This document shows, in pieces, positions 17,314 through 25,959 of a stretch of DNA of 64,000 nt. A program made the translations under genes and the position numbers. Each line of letters starts with the position of its first letter. Within the stretch, counting starts at the first letter, position 1. The notes under the pieces are model-generated. The model did no database searches. It saw nothing but the letters and a program-made list of their open reading frames with translations, and was not told where the DNA came from. The DNA comes from DASVFB01 sp963766345 (lineage in GTDB: Bacteria > Actinomycetota > Thermoleophilia > Gaiellales > Gaiellaceae). The stretch covers positions 171,398-235,397 of the forward strand of contig CAVXZL010000009.1 of assembly GCA_963766345.1 (NCBI GenBank), read 5' to 3'.

Positions 17314-17716
17314 ACCCGTTGTCGGGATCCTCGTCGGCTCCGAGTCGGACCGCGAGCGGATGCAGGGCGCGCTCGACGAGCTCGACAAGCGCGGCATCGC
17401 GTACGAGTTCGACGTTCGATCGGCGCACCGGCAGCCCGACGAGGTCGCCGAGTACTGCCGCACCGCGCGCGAACGCGGCCTGAAGGTGCTGATCTGCGGC
17501 GCCGGTCTGTCCGCCGCGCTTCCCGGCGCGGCCGCGGCACACACGGATCTGCCCGTGATCGGAGTGCCGCTGCGCTCGTCGCTTTCGGTGCTCGACGGCC
17601 TCGACGCGCTGCTCGCGATCGCGCAGATGCCGCCGGGCGTGCCGGTGGCCGCGGTCGGCGTCGACAACGCTCGGAACGCGGCGGTGCTCGCGGCGCGGAT
17701 CCTGAGCGTCGGCTGA
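17306..17716 (+). CDS. purE: 5-(carboxyamino)imidazole ribonucleotide mutase / AIR carboxylase
   Basis: It forms CAIR in step 6 of purine synthesis. The 136-aa product shows 'VGILVGSESDRERMQGALDEL', 'FDVRSAHRQPDEV', 'LPGAAAAHTDLPVIGVPL' and 'LDALLAIAQMPPGVPVAAVGVDNARNAAVLAARIL'. The usual 'AGGAAHLPG' glycine-rich loop reads 'GAGLSAALPG', i.e. the His is replaced. No purK is found in the window, so it could act as a CO2-using type II enzyme or need a distant PurK. The TTG start overlaps purD by 8 nt. Confidence 0.92.
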   Translation: MPEPVVGILVGSESDRERMQGALDELDKRGIAYEFDVRSAHRQPDEVAEYCRTARERGLKVLICGAGLSAALPGAAAAHTDLPVIGVPLRSSLSVLDGLDALLAIAQMPPGVPVAAVGVDNARNAAVLAARILSVG

Positions 17717-17725
17717 CGGCGACGT

Positions 17726-17731
17726 TACGAT
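17726..17731 (+). promoter_or_regulatory. -10 hexamer TACGAT for purB
   Basis: It lies in the 21-bp gap between purE and purB, 6 nt before the GTG at 17738. It suggests an internal, leaderless promoter within the purine cluster. Confidence 0.5.
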
Positions 17732-17737
17732 GACCGG

Positions 17738-19042
17738 GTGATCGCCCGCTACTCGCGACCGGCCATGGCGCGCATCTGGTCGGACGAGGAGAAGCTGGCT
17801 CGGTGGCTGGAGGTCGAGCTCGCGGCCCTCGACGGCTGGGCGGAGGTCGGCGCCGTTCCGGACGACGAGGCACGCGAGATCCGAGCCCGCGCAACCGTTC
17901 CGTCGCCCGAGCGCGTGGCGGAGCTCGAGGCGAAGCTCCACCACGACACGGCCGCGTTCGTCGACGCCGTGGCGGAGGGCCTCGGCGAGAGCGGGCGGTG
18001 GTTCCACTACGGCCTCACGTCGTCGGATGTGATCGATACAGCGCTCGCGCTGCAGATGCAAGAGGCGGGATCCCTTCTGCTCGACGGAATCGAGCGCGCG
18101 CTCCGAACAGTCGCGGCGCGCGCCGAGGAGCACAAGCTCACGCTCTGCATCGGCCGCACGCACGGCGTGCACGCCGAGCCGACGACGTTCGGGCTGAAGC
18201 TCGCCGTCTGGGCCTTCGAGCTCGACCGGGCGCGGACGCGAGTCGCGCGCGCACTCGAAGGCATGCGCGTCGGCAAGCTGTCCGGCGCCGTCGGCCAGTA
18301 CGCGGCCATCGACCCGGAGGTCGAGCGGATCGCCTGCGAGCGCCTCGGCCTGGAGCCGGCTCCCGCGGCGACACAGATCGTCCAGCGCGACCGCCACGCG
18401 GAGCTTCTTTCGGCGCTCGCAGTCAGCGCGTCGTCGCTCGACAAGTTCGCGCTCGAGATCCGGCACCTCGCGCGCACCGAGGTACGCGAGGTCGAGGAGC
18501 CGTTCGCGAGGGGGCAGAAGGGATCGTCGGCGATGCCGCACAAACGCAACCCGGTGGTCGCCGAGCGGATCTGCGGCCTTGCGCGCGTCGTGCGCGGCGC
18601 CTCATTGGTCGGGCTCGAGAACGTCGCGTTGTGGCACGAGCGCGACATCAGCCACTCGTCCGCCGAGCGCGTCGTCATTCCCGATGCGTTCCTTGCGCTC
18701 GACTACATGCTCGACAAGTTCGCGTGGCTCGTCGAGGGCCTCGTCGTGCACCCCGAGCGCATGCGGCGGAACCTCGACGCGAGCCACGGGCTCTACTTCT
18801 CGCAGCGGCTGCTGCTCGCGCTCGTCGAATCCGGGCTCGAGCGCGACGAGGCATACCGACTCGTGCAGCGCAGCGCGATGCGCGCCTGGGACGAGGATCT
18901 CGACTTTCGCGAGCTCGTTCGCAACGACCCCGCCATCCGCGTCGACCTCGACGCGGTGTTCGACGAGAGCGCGTACACGCGCAACGTCGACGTCATCTTC
19001 GATCGCCTCCACGACCTCGTAAAGGAGCCAGTGCATGCCTGA
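17738..19042 (+). CDS. purB: Adenylosuccinate lyase
   Basis: It splits SAICAR to AICAR and adenylosuccinate to AMP, releasing fumarate. The 434-aa product has 'HYGLTSSDVIDTA', 'GRTHGVHAEPTTFG' (catalytic His region), 'SGAVGQYAAIDPEVE', and the fumarase/aspartase superfamily signature 'GSSAMPHKRNP' near residue 264. Length and motif order match the bacterial PurB type. GTG start with its own -10 hexamer. purC overlaps its end by 8 nt. Confidence 0.97.
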   Translation: MIARYSRPAMARIWSDEEKLARWLEVELAALDGWAEVGAVPDDEAREIRARATVPSPERVAELEAKLHHDTAAFVDAVAEGLGESGRWFHYGLTSSDVIDTALALQMQEAGSLLLDGIERALRTVAARAEEHKLTLCIGRTHGVHAEPTTFGLKLAVWAFELDRARTRVARALEGMRVGKLSGAVGQYAAIDPEVERIACERLGLEPAPAATQIVQRDRHAELLSALAVSASSLDKFALEIRHLARTEVREVEEPFARGQKGSSAMPHKRNPVVAERICGLARVVRGASLVGLENVALWHERDISHSSAERVVIPDAFLALDYMLDKFAWLVEGLVVHPERMRRNLDASHGLYFSQRLLLALVESGLERDEAYRLVQRSAMRAWDEDLDFRELVRNDPAIRVDLDAVFDESAYTRNVDVIFDRLHDLVKEPVHA

Positions 19043-19895
19043 GACCGTGCATGTCGCAAGCGGCAAGGTTCGCGAGATCTACGCGCTCGACGACGAGCGC
19101 CTCCTGCTCGTCGCCAGTGACCGCATCTCGACCTTCGACGTCGTCCTCCCGACCGAGATTCCGGACAAGGGCCGCGTGCTGACCGGTCTGTCCGCCTTCT
19201 GGTTCGCGCGGACGAAGCACATCGTCCCGAACCACTTGCTCGCGTTGCGTGAGGACAGTCGCTCGACCGAGTGCCGGCGGCTGGAGATGCTGCCCGTCGA
19301 GTGCGTCGTGCGCGGCTACATCACCGGCTCGGGCTGGAAGGACTACCTGCGAAGCGGCGAGGTGTGCGGGCATCGGCTGCCTGAGGGGCTGCGCGAGTCG
19401 GAGCGGCTGCCCGAGCCGATCTTCACGCCGTCGACGAAGGCTCAGACCGGGCACGACGAGAACATCACCCGTGAGCAGGCGGCCGAGCTCGTCGGGCGCG
19501 AACGCTTCGACGAGGTCGAGCGGATCGCGCTCGAGCTGTACGCGTTCGCGGCGGCGCATGCAGAGTCGCGCGGCATCATCCTGGCCGACACGAAGTTCGA
19601 GGTCGGCGTCGACGACGACGGACAGCTCGTACTCGCGGACGAGGCATTCACCCCCGACTCCTCACGCTTCTGGCCCGCCGACACGTACGAGCCGGGCGGG
19701 CCGCAGCCGTCTTTCGACAAGCAGTACGTGCGCGACTACTGCGAGTCGGTCGGCTGGGACAAGACGTACCCGGGGCCCGAGTTGCCGGACGCGGTCGTGA
19801 CGGAGACGCGCGCGAAGTACGTCGATGCGTTCGAGCGTCTGACGGGAATCTCGTTCGACGACTACCTCGCCGACCCGGACGTGGTGCTCCGTTGA
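19035..19895 (+). CDS. purC: SAICAR synthetase
   Basis: It joins CAIR and aspartate with ATP (step 7). The 286-aa enzyme is of the longer, eukaryote/actinobacterial-like type: 'SGKVREIYALDDERLLLVASDRIS', 'VECVVRGYITGSGWKDY', 'FTPSTKAQTGHDENI', 'ILADTKFEVG' and 'DEAFTPDSSRFWPAD'. The ATG follows AAAGGAG inside the end of purB. Its stop is overlapped by the purS TTG start (TTGA). Confidence 0.96.
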   Translation: MPETVHVASGKVREIYALDDERLLLVASDRISTFDVVLPTEIPDKGRVLTGLSAFWFARTKHIVPNHLLALREDSRSTECRRLEMLPVECVVRGYITGSGWKDYLRSGEVCGHRLPEGLRESERLPEPIFTPSTKAQTGHDENITREQAAELVGRERFDEVERIALELYAFAAAHAESRGIILADTKFEVGVDDDGQLVLADEAFTPDSSRFWPADTYEPGGPQPSFDKQYVRDYCESVGWDKTYPGPELPDAVVTETRAKYVDAFERLTGISFDDYLADPDVVLR

Positions 19896-20131
19896 GGGCG
19901 ACGGTGCTCGTTCGGCCGAAGGAGGGCATCCTCGATCCGCAGGGGCAGGCAGTCGAGCAATCGCTGCGCAAGCTCGGGTTCGCGGTCGGAGAGGCACGCG
20001 TCGGGCGGGTCGTCGACGTCGAGGTGGACGCCTCGTCGGCCGACGAGGCGCGCGAGCGCGTCGAGGCGATGTGCACGCAGCTGCTCGCGAACCCGCTGAT
20101 CGAGTCGTACGAGGTCGAGGTACACGGTTGA
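19892..20131 (+). CDS. purS: FGAM synthase subunit PurS
   Basis: A 79-aa ferredoxin-like protein that bridges PurL and PurQ in the three-part FGAM synthase. It shows 'ATVLVRPKEGILDPQGQAVEQSLRKLGF', 'VDVEVDA' and 'LANPLIESYEVEV'. The TTG start overlaps the purC stop and its own stop is overlapped by the purQ TTG, both as TTGA, which suggests coupled translation and fixed stoichiometry. Confidence 0.95.
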   Translation: MRATVLVRPKEGILDPQGQAVEQSLRKLGFAVGEARVGRVVDVEVDASSADEARERVEAMCTQLLANPLIESYEVEVHG

Positions 20132-20826
20132 AGCCGAGCGTGGCGGTGATCCAGTTTCCCGGGTCGAACGACGACCGGGACGCTGTCTGGGCGCTGAAGG
20201 CGCTCGGCGCCGAGGCCTCGCTCGTGTGGCACGCGGACGCGGAGCTCCCCGCGGCGACGGCAGCGGTCGTCCTGCCCGGCGGCTTCTCCTACGGCGACTA
20301 TCTCCGCTGCGGTGCGATCGCGCGCTTCGCGCCGATCATGGAAGCGGTTCGAGGGTTCGCAGCCGACGGCGGTCTCGTGCTCGGGATCTGCAACGGCTTC
20401 CAGATCCTCTGCGAGGCCGGTCTGCTGCCGGGGGTGTTACGCCCGAACGCGTCGCTCTCGTTCATCTGCCGCGACGTCGCGCTTCGCGTCGAGCGCGCCG
20501 ACACGCCGTTCACGTCGAGGTGCCGGGAGCGGCAGCGACTCGTGATCCCGGTGAAGCACCACGACGGCGCCTGGTTCGCGCCGCCCGAGCTCGTGGCGGA
20601 ACTCGAGGAGCGCGGCCAGATCCTGCTTCGCTACGAGGAGAACCCGAACGGCGCCGTCGCAGACGTCGCGGCGGTGACGAACGAAGCGCGCAACGTCATG
20701 GGGCTGATGCCGCATCCCGAGCATGCGGTCGATCCGTTGCTCGGCTCCGGAGACGGCGCGCTGATCCTCGCGTCGCTGCTCGACGCGGCGCGCGAACGTA
20801 AGTCAGCGCGAGTCGCGCTCGCGTAG
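20128..20826 (+). CDS. purQ: FGAM synthase glutaminase subunit PurQ
   Basis: It releases ammonia from glutamine for PurL. The 232-aa class I amidotransferase has 'VIQFPGSNDDRDAVWAL', 'LPGGFSYGDYLRCGAIA', nucleophile Cys in 'LGICNGFQIL' (about residue 91) and the His of the triad in 'MPHPEHAVDP'. TTG start in a TTGA overlap with purS. It is the last gene of this block; purL lies 7.6 kb downstream. Its 3' end overlaps the convergent DUF3467-like gene by 24 bp. Confidence 0.96.
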   Translation: MKPSVAVIQFPGSNDDRDAVWALKALGAEASLVWHADAELPAATAAVVLPGGFSYGDYLRCGAIARFAPIMEAVRGFAADGGLVLGICNGFQILCEAGLLPGVLRPNASLSFICRDVALRVERADTPFTSRCRERQRLVIPVKHHDGAWFAPPELVAELEERGQILLRYEENPNGAVADVAAVTNEARNVMGLMPHPEHAVDPLLGSGDGALILASLLDAARERKSARVALA

Positions 20827-21155
20827 CTTCTCGTACGCCCTCTGCCTGGCCTCTTCGCGCCACCGCTTGAGGATCGCCTCTTCCTCGCGCGTGAACTTGT
20901 GGATCTTCGACTTGTAGCTCCAGTCGTGCGGCGGATGCTTCTTCGCCCGAATCGCTCCGGCTTCGACCTCAACGTGAGCATGCACGAGATCGACACCGTG
21001 ATCCTTGCGACGACTACGCCGCCCCGGATGTCGCGCGGATCGAGTCGGGCGAAGTCGAGCGTCGCTTCCTCCGTGTCGCCGAATACATCGACGTGGTTGG
21101 CCCAGACGCCGCCTCGGAGCTCGCATGGCATATCGATCTCGGGCTCGTAGCTCAC
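20803..21155 (-). CDS. DUF3467-like protein with basic C-terminal tail (frameshifted)
   Basis: Read from a GTG at 21155, the first half resembles DUF3467 proteins ('GGVWANHVDVFGDTEEATLDFARLDP', 'GGVVVARI'). The family's next segment continues only in another frame ('DLVHAHVEVEAGAIRAKKHPPHDW'), followed by a basic helical tail ending 'EEARQRAYEKLRERDSR'. One missing base near 20988-20994 explains this, and the repaired product is 117 aa. Function of the family is unknown. The GTG overlaps the stop codon of the upstream 85-aa gene (GTGA), so the two form an operon. Confidence 0.65.
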
Positions 21156-21409
21156 TCCCCCATGGCGAGCAGCGCCTGCAGCCGTGGCGTCTTCTCGAGC
21201 GCGACACGCAACCGCTCGACGTCCGAGCCGCGCAGCGTCACCGGGCCTCGACGCGCGACGCCGTCGGTCGCGTACGCGAAGCGGATGAGCCACTCGCCCC
21301 TGTCGTTTTCGAGCAGCTGCACGAGCGTCGAGAACTGCTTGCCGTTCACGCGCTGCTTGAGCGTCACCTGCTCCGCGATCTCCGCTTTCCCGAATGCCGT
21401 CGTAACCAC
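21152..21409 (-). CDS. Hypothetical protein (85 aa)
   Basis: A small soluble protein with alternating beta-type segments ('EQVTLKQRVNGKQFSTLVQLLENDRGEWLIRFAYAT') and a short C-terminal helix. No family recognised. The GTG is 7 nt after a TAACGT hexamer. It is coupled by GTGA to the DUF3467-like gene, which suggests a shared role. Confidence 0.6.
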   Translation of the reverse strand: MVTTAFGKAEIAEQVTLKQRVNGKQFSTLVQLLENDRGEWLIRFAYATDGVARRGPVTLRGSDVERLRVALEKTPRLQALLAMGE

Positions 21410-21416
21410 GCTCGCG

Positions 21417-21422
21417 ACGTTA
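21417..21422 (-). promoter_or_regulatory. -10 hexamer TAACGT
   Basis: On the minus strand, 7 nt before the GTG at 21409. Confidence 0.45.
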
Positions 21423-21445
21423 GCGAGCGCCGACGCACGCGTCTG

Positions 21446-22450
21446 TCACGACTTCGTGCCGAAAGCCTGCGGCGGCGGAAGCGGCGGCTCCGGAACGCCC
21501 TGCGGAACGTCCGACTCGTTGAACGGAGCCGGCGCGACGTCGTTCGGCATGTCCGCATGCAACAGCGACGCCAGCTCCTGGATCTGCACCCGGCCGATGC
21601 CGAGCTCGAACTGGCCGCCGCCGTACATCGCGACATCGTTCGCGTCGCACCATTCGTAGAACTCGAACAGCCGGCGCACCGTCCCGAACCGGGACGGCTT
21701 CACGTTCAGACAGCGAGGCGGAAACGGCAGGGCGAGGACGTCGTCGACCGAGTGGATCGGCGCATCCCACGTGACGCGCTGCCGGTGCGGACGCAGCACC
21801 TCGTCCGTCTCGGCGTCGAGCCCCGGGTCCTCGAGCCACGCGGTCGGGAACGCCTCGGTGATGCGCGTATAGAGCGCCGGGTTCGGCGGCTGGCCGAAGT
21901 CGCCGCGGTAGACGCCCTTGAAGTCGGCGGTGTCGACGACACCGAGCTCCGAAAGCCTGTCGATCGTCGCGGCGTCCCAGTCCGGGCCGGGATCGAGCTT
22001 GAAGTGCATCCGCGGATAGAGCTCGAGCACGCGCGGCACCTTCTCGACGCGCGTGGACACGACGTACCGGACCGGCTGCCGCTCTCGTCCCGTCACGTCC
22101 GCGAGCGACCGCCCGGCCTGGCGAAGTGCGAGGTCGAGCGCCGCGCTCTCCCACGCCCAGCGCCGGTAGTCGTTCGCGGCGTTGTCGGGAAGCTCGGTGG
22201 CGAAGAACGAGAACCCCGCGAGCGACTCGGAGAAAGACGCGATCGTCCATTGCCCTGCGATCGCAGGCTCGGGGAACGTGTCGTGGAGGTCCGCCTGGTA
22301 CGTCACGTCCTCGCCGAGGCCCTCGTCGCCGCCGCCCTGGAGGTGCACGGTCGTCGTCACGCGCCGGAACTCCGGCGAGACCGCGAGCTCGCGACGCTCG
22401 AGCTCGACGCCCTCGATCTCGAGGCCGAGCTCCATGATGGCGTTCAGCAT
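21446..22450 (-). CDS. Enolase-superfamily protein
   Basis: The 334-aa protein has a capping-domain-like N terminus and a C-terminal barrel with superfamily-like metal ligand positions: Asp in 'DFKGVYRG', Glu in 'AWLEDPGLD' and Asp in 'TWDAPIHS', plus a Lys in 'NVKPSRFG' and 'MYGGGQFELGIGR' near the end. Related enzymes are racemases, epimerases and dehydratases acting on carboxylates; the substrate cannot be read from the sequence. It overlaps the NYN-like gene upstream by 7 bp and lies in a three-gene minus-strand run with the zinc peptidase. ATG 22435 is an alternative start. Confidence 0.7.
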   Translation of the reverse strand: MLNAIMELGLEIEGVELERRELAVSPEFRRVTTTVHLQGGGDEGLGEDVTYQADLHDTFPEPAIAGQWTIASFSESLAGFSFFATELPDNAANDYRRWAWESAALDLALRQAGRSLADVTGRERQPVRYVVSTRVEKVPRVLELYPRMHFKLDPGPDWDAATIDRLSELGVVDTADFKGVYRGDFGQPPNPALYTRITEAFPTAWLEDPGLDAETDEVLRPHRQRVTWDAPIHSVDDVLALPFPPRCLNVKPSRFGTVRRLFEFYEWCDANDVAMYGGGQFELGIGRVQIQELASLLHADMPNDVAPAPFNESDVPQGVPEPPLPPPQAFGTKS

Positions 22451-22770
22451 CTCGCCTCGCGCAGCTCGGCCAGGAACGAGCCGCCGCCGACAAATCGCTC
22501 CGCACGCCGGCCGACGCGCTCGCGCAGCTCACGGTCTGACGACGCGAGCCAGAACGGACCTTCGAGCTCCGCGATCAGGTCGTCGGCGCTGCGGCGCCCC
22601 GACCCGACGAGATCGGGAGCGTCCTCAGGCGCGTCGCCGTCGAAGACGATGAGCAGCTCCGCACCCTTCCGGTCCGCCCACACGCGGGCACGTGAGACGA
22701 GGTCGTCCCGGGAGAGGTTCGGCCACGCCGAGCGGCGCACGTTCTCCGCGTCGACGACGACCCGCTTCAG
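22444..22770 (-). CDS. NYN/PIN-like domain protein, probable CTG start
   Basis: The 108-aa product begins 'KRVVVDAENVRRS', the acidic first strand of PIN/NYN-type nucleases, then has 'LLIVFDGDAPED' and 'GRRSADDLIAELEG' and 'WLASSDREL', the order seen in YacP-like NYN domains, with Asp residues at the metal positions. An RNA-processing role is inferred. No ATG, GTG or TTG precedes the core strand in frame. A CTG at 22770 overlaps the upstream stop codon as CTGA, parallel to the TTGA and GTGA junctions elsewhere here, so I take it as the start. Confidence 0.6.
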   Translation of the reverse strand: MKRVVVDAENVRRSAWPNLSRDDLVSRARVWADRKGAELLIVFDGDAPEDAPDLVGSGRRSADDLIAELEGPFWLASSDRELRERVGRRAERFVGGGSFLAELREARC

Positions 22771-23621
22771 ATGGAGCCCTTGAACGTGTTGCACGCGCCG
22801 AGCTTGCCCGCCTTGAACCCGGTCGTGAACCAGTGGTCGCGCTGTTTGGACGATCCGTGCGTCCACGTCTCCGGATTCGTGTGGCCCTGCGTCTCGCTCT
22901 GGATACGGTCGTCGCCCACCGCGGCCGCGGCGTCGAGCGCGTCCGCGATGTCCGCCTGCGTGACGCCGGTGATGAAGCCGGTCTGCTGTGCGTGATTCGC
23001 CCAGACGCCCGCGAGACAGTCGGCCTGGAGCTCCGTGCGAACGGAGCCGCTCTGCGGCCCCTGCCGGTCGGACTGCGCGCGCCCGAGCGTTCCCGCGAGA
23101 TCCTGCACGTGGTGACCGTACTCGTGCGCGAGCACATACGCCTCGGCGAACGGTCCACCGCGCGCGCCGAACCGTGAGCGGAGCTCGTCGAAGAAGCCGA
23201 GGTCGATGTACACGTGCTTGTCGGAGGGACAGTAGAACGGCCCGACGTCGGTGCTCGCCTGTCCGCAGCCGGTGCTCGTTCCGCCCGAGAAGAAGACCGT
23301 CTTCGCGATCTCGTACTGCGGCAGCGCCTTCGTCCAGTACTGCTGCACGCTGTTGACGACACCGACGATCCGACAGTCCTCGCGCGAGTTCGCGTCGGCG
23401 CCGGTGCGACAGTTCTGGGCGAGGTCCGACGGCGTCTGCGCCGAGCCCGCCGCTCCGCCGCCGCTCAACGCCTGGATCAGGACGAAGGCGACGACGACGA
23501 GAAGCCCGATCCCGCCACCGCCGACCGCGATCGGCCCTCCGGGCATCCCCATGCTCGAGCCGGATCCACGGCGGTCCTCGATCTGAGAGGTGTCGAGCCC
23601 GGCGTTCTTGCGAAAGCGCAT
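22767..23621 (-). CDS. YpfJ-type neutral zinc metallopeptidase
   Basis: The 284-aa membrane-anchored protein has an N-terminal 'MRFRKNAGLDTSQIEDRRG', one transmembrane helix (about 36-52), and an extracytoplasmic domain with the zinc motif 'HEYGHH', 'YCPSDKHVYIDLGFF' and the downstream 'ELQADCLAGVWA' carrying the third ligand. This is the putative neutral zinc metallopeptidase family; substrates are unknown. ATG start with a weak ribosome-binding site. It heads the minus-strand run and is divergent from the dioxygenase gene. Confidence 0.88.
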   Translation of the reverse strand: MRFRKNAGLDTSQIEDRRGSGSSMGMPGGPIAVGGGGIGLLVVVAFVLIQALSGGGAAGSAQTPSDLAQNCRTGADANSREDCRIVGVVNSVQQYWTKALPQYEIAKTVFFSGGTSTGCGQASTDVGPFYCPSDKHVYIDLGFFDELRSRFGARGGPFAEAYVLAHEYGHHVQDLAGTLGRAQSDRQGPQSGSVRTELQADCLAGVWANHAQQTGFITGVTQADIADALDAAAAVGDDRIQSETQGHTNPETWTHGSSKQRDHWFTTGFKAGKLGACNTFKGSI

Positions 23622-23676
23622 GAGGTGCCTTGTGCCCGACGAGCGAGCTTTTACGCACTTTCTCAGGAACCGTGCC

Positions 23677-23682
23677 TACAGT
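23677..23682 (+). promoter_or_regulatory. -10 hexamer TACAGT
   Basis: It lies 6 nt before the ATG at 23689. Confidence 0.5.
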
Positions 23683-23688
23683 GGCCGC

Positions 23689-24367
23689 ATGGACGAACGC
23701 CTGACGCGCCGCAGCACGCTGCTTCGCCTGGGTGGGCTCGTTGCTGCCGCCATGGGCGTCGACGCGCTCGCCCCCGGCGAAGGGCCCGCGGCGGTCGCGG
23801 CCGGCACTGTTCGCTGCGTTCTCGCGCCCGAGCAGACCGAAGGGCCGTACTACATCCCGAACGAGAGGATCCGCCGCAACGTCACCGACGGCAGGCGCGG
23901 AGTCCCGCTCGCGCTCCACGCGACGGTCGTCGACGCGTCGACGTGCAAGCCGATCCGCAACGCCGCCGTCGACATCTGGCACTGCGACGCGGGCGGCATC
24001 TACTCGGGCTTCGGCGCGGGGGCGTCGAGCCGAACCTTCCTCCGCGGCATGCAGCGGACGAACGCGAGCGGTCTCGCAGTGCTGAAGACGATCTATCCCG
24101 GCTGGTATCAGGGCCGCACGGTGCACATCCACGTAAAGGTGCACATCGGCGGCAACGTCGTGCACACCGGCCAGCTCTACTTCCCCGACACGCTGACGGA
24201 CAAGGTCTACCGCCGCGCGCCGTACACCGCGCGGCCCGGCCGGACGACGCGGAACTCGAACGACTTCGTGTTCGCGAACGGCGGCAAGAACTCGATGCTG
24301 AGCGGTGAAGAGCGACGGCGCCGGCGGTTACGTCGCGTCGATCGCGATGGGCGTCGTCAGAAGCTAG
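23689..24367 (+). CDS. TAT-exported intradiol dioxygenase-like protein (frameshifted)
   Basis: The N terminus has a twin-arginine signal ('TRRSTLLRLGGLVAAAMG'). The body is an intradiol ring-cleavage dioxygenase fold with the four iron ligands: Tyr in 'EGPYYIP', Tyr in 'PGWYQGR' and two His in 'VHIHVKV'. Exported members of this family are common in actinobacteria and their substrates are mostly unknown. Near 24303 an extra G ('AGCGGTGAAG') shifts the frame. Without it the protein ends 'GGYVASIAMGVVRS' (225 aa), the expected last strand, and its TAG interlocks with the convergent stop codon as CTAG. Confidence 0.78.
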
Positions 24368-25419
24368 GCGTGGAACGCGGCGAGGCGCTCGGCCTCCTCG
24401 CGCAGCTCGACGCGGGTCTCGCGCGACAGCCGCTCGAACGGCTCGGTGCGGATGCGGCGGCCGTCGAAGCGCCACGTGCCCGCGACGGCGCCGTCGACGA
24501 GGAACGTCCCGAACGATTGCGGGGCCTTCGTGTGGAAGATGCGCGGCCGGTGACGCTCGGGGAGGATGCCGGTGCGCCGCGCGTGGACGAGCAGCGTCGC
24601 GTCCCACGTCGGCAGGAAGCGAACCGGTGCGGGCGTGTCGGGATCGGGGAGCGGTGCGCCGGGCACGTCGAGCAGCTCGCTGCCGTCGTCGGCGCGGAAG
24701 CGGCGTAGGCTCATCCGTTCGAGCACCGGGTCGAAGAACTTCACGGGCACGCCGGCCCAGCTCGTGAGGTCGTCGCGCGTCGCAGGCCCGAACGCGGCGA
24801 GGTAGCGACGGGCCAGGTGCTCGAGTCCCTCGTGCTCGTCGACGGCCGCCGGGCCGAGCCAGTCCTCCGCAAGCGCGAACGTGTGCGCACGACGCTTCGC
24901 CCAGGTCCCTGAGGGCGGCGCGCGGACGAGCTCGACGTCGACGCCGCTCCACGCCGTGCCGGCCGGCGCGCCGTGCGGGTCGAACTCGCGCAGGCACTCG
25001 ACGATCTCGGCGCGGCTCCGCGTCGTCCCGCGGACGAGCTCGCGCAGCGCCGCGTTCGCCGCAGCGAGGTCGACGCGCTCCGAATGCGGCCGGCGGACGC
25101 CCAGCCACCACAGCCTCCGCGCCCTGCGAATCCCGACCGCGAACGGCCAGTAGTCGAGCGCCGAGACGACATGGATCGTCCCGCGCATGAGCGTCGCCTG
25201 AACGACCGAGCGCCGCTCGAGCGCGCGGTCGAGCGCGTCGCGCTCGAAGCCTTCGAGGCACGACCAGAGACGGATGTACGCGTTCGGCGCGTACTGGTTC
25301 TGGATGCCGCCGATGCGCTCGAGCGCGCGCGGAATTGAGACGCGCGACCGCTCGAGCAGCAGCTGCCGCGCGAGCAACGCGCGGTTCAGCTCCCGCTGCG
25401 TGAGCACGCGGCCGGTCAC
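24364..25419 (-). CDS. Winged-helix DNA-binding protein, AlkZ-like (HTH_42)
   Basis: The 351-aa protein matches the HTH_42/AlkZ family layout of tandem winged helices: 'ALERIGGIQNQYAPNAYIRLW' near residue 31, 'MRGTIHVVSALDYWPF', 'WAGVPVKFFDPVLERM' and 'LPTWDATLLVHARRTGILP'. AlkZ-type glycosylases unhook bulky or crosslinked DNA lesions and carry a Q-x-Q catalytic motif; this protein has Q-N-Q near residues 40-42. Activity is inferred only. GTG start. A second family member lies at 55846. Confidence 0.75.
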   Translation of the reverse strand: MTGRVLTQRELNRALLARQLLLERSRVSIPRALERIGGIQNQYAPNAYIRLWSCLEGFERDALDRALERRSVVQATLMRGTIHVVSALDYWPFAVGIRRARRLWWLGVRRPHSERVDLAAANAALRELVRGTTRSRAEIVECLREFDPHGAPAGTAWSGVDVELVRAPPSGTWAKRRAHTFALAEDWLGPAAVDEHEGLEHLARRYLAAFGPATRDDLTSWAGVPVKFFDPVLERMSLRRFRADDGSELLDVPGAPLPDPDTPAPVRFLPTWDATLLVHARRTGILPERHRPRIFHTKAPQSFGTFLVDGAVAGTWRFDGRRIRTEPFERLSRETRVELREEAERLAAFHA

Positions 25420-25435
25420 GCGCCCGCGAAGGGCT

Positions 25436-25828
25436 CTACTTGCCGCTGCGGTCGATCAGCTCGACGCGATAGCCGTCCGGATCCTGGACGAAGCAGATCC
25501 GCGAGCCGCCCTCGCGCACGCGGTAGGGCTCGCGCTCAGGCTGGATGCCCTGCTGCTCGAGCTGGGAGAGCGCCTCGTCCATGTCGTCGACGGCGAGAGC
25601 GATGTGCCCGTAGCCCGTGCCGACGTCGTACGTGCGCCCGTCGTGGTTGAACGTCAGCTCGAGCTCCTCGTCCTGGCCCGGGACGCCGAAGAAGTAGTTC
25701 GTCGCCTCCTTCTCGCCGCCGCGGACGATGTCCATGTCGCGGCGAAACTCGAGCCCGAGGGCCTCGTAGAACGCGCGGCTCTTCTCCGGATCCGTGATCC
25801 GGTACATCGTGTGGAGGTAGCGGGTCAT
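25436..25828 (-). CDS. Glyoxalase I-like VOC metalloenzyme
   Basis: The 130-aa protein closely resembles lactoylglutathione lyase: 'YLHTMYRITDPEKSRAFYEALGL', 'DEELELTFNHDGR', 'GYGHIALAVDD' and 'DPDGYRVELIDR'. All four metal ligands (His6, a Glu near 57, a His near 75 and a Glu near 124) are present, so it is likely active on a hemithioacetal of methylglyoxal, though actinobacteria may use mycothiol instead of glutathione. The ATG lies 7 nt after a TAGGAT hexamer. Confidence 0.85.
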   Translation of the reverse strand: MTRYLHTMYRITDPEKSRAFYEALGLEFRRDMDIVRGGEKEATNYFFGVPGQDEELELTFNHDGRTYDVGTGYGHIALAVDDMDEALSQLEQQGIQPEREPYRVREGGSRICFVQDPDGYRVELIDRSGK

Positions 25829-25835
25829 GCGTCGG

Positions 25836-25841
25836 ATCCTA
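25836..25841 (-). promoter_or_regulatory. -10 hexamer TAGGAT for glyoxalase gene
   Basis: On the minus strand, 7 nt before the ATG at 25828. Confidence 0.5.
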
Positions 25842-25959
25842 CGGCTCGGGAAGCGTCTCCTGCCGCATACAAAACGCCGTGCGGGAGGCGCTTGGTACGC
25901 CGCGGCGCGACTGGTAGCTCTCCGCCGCAAAGCGGCAAAACTCGAAAGGAGAGGGTCAC

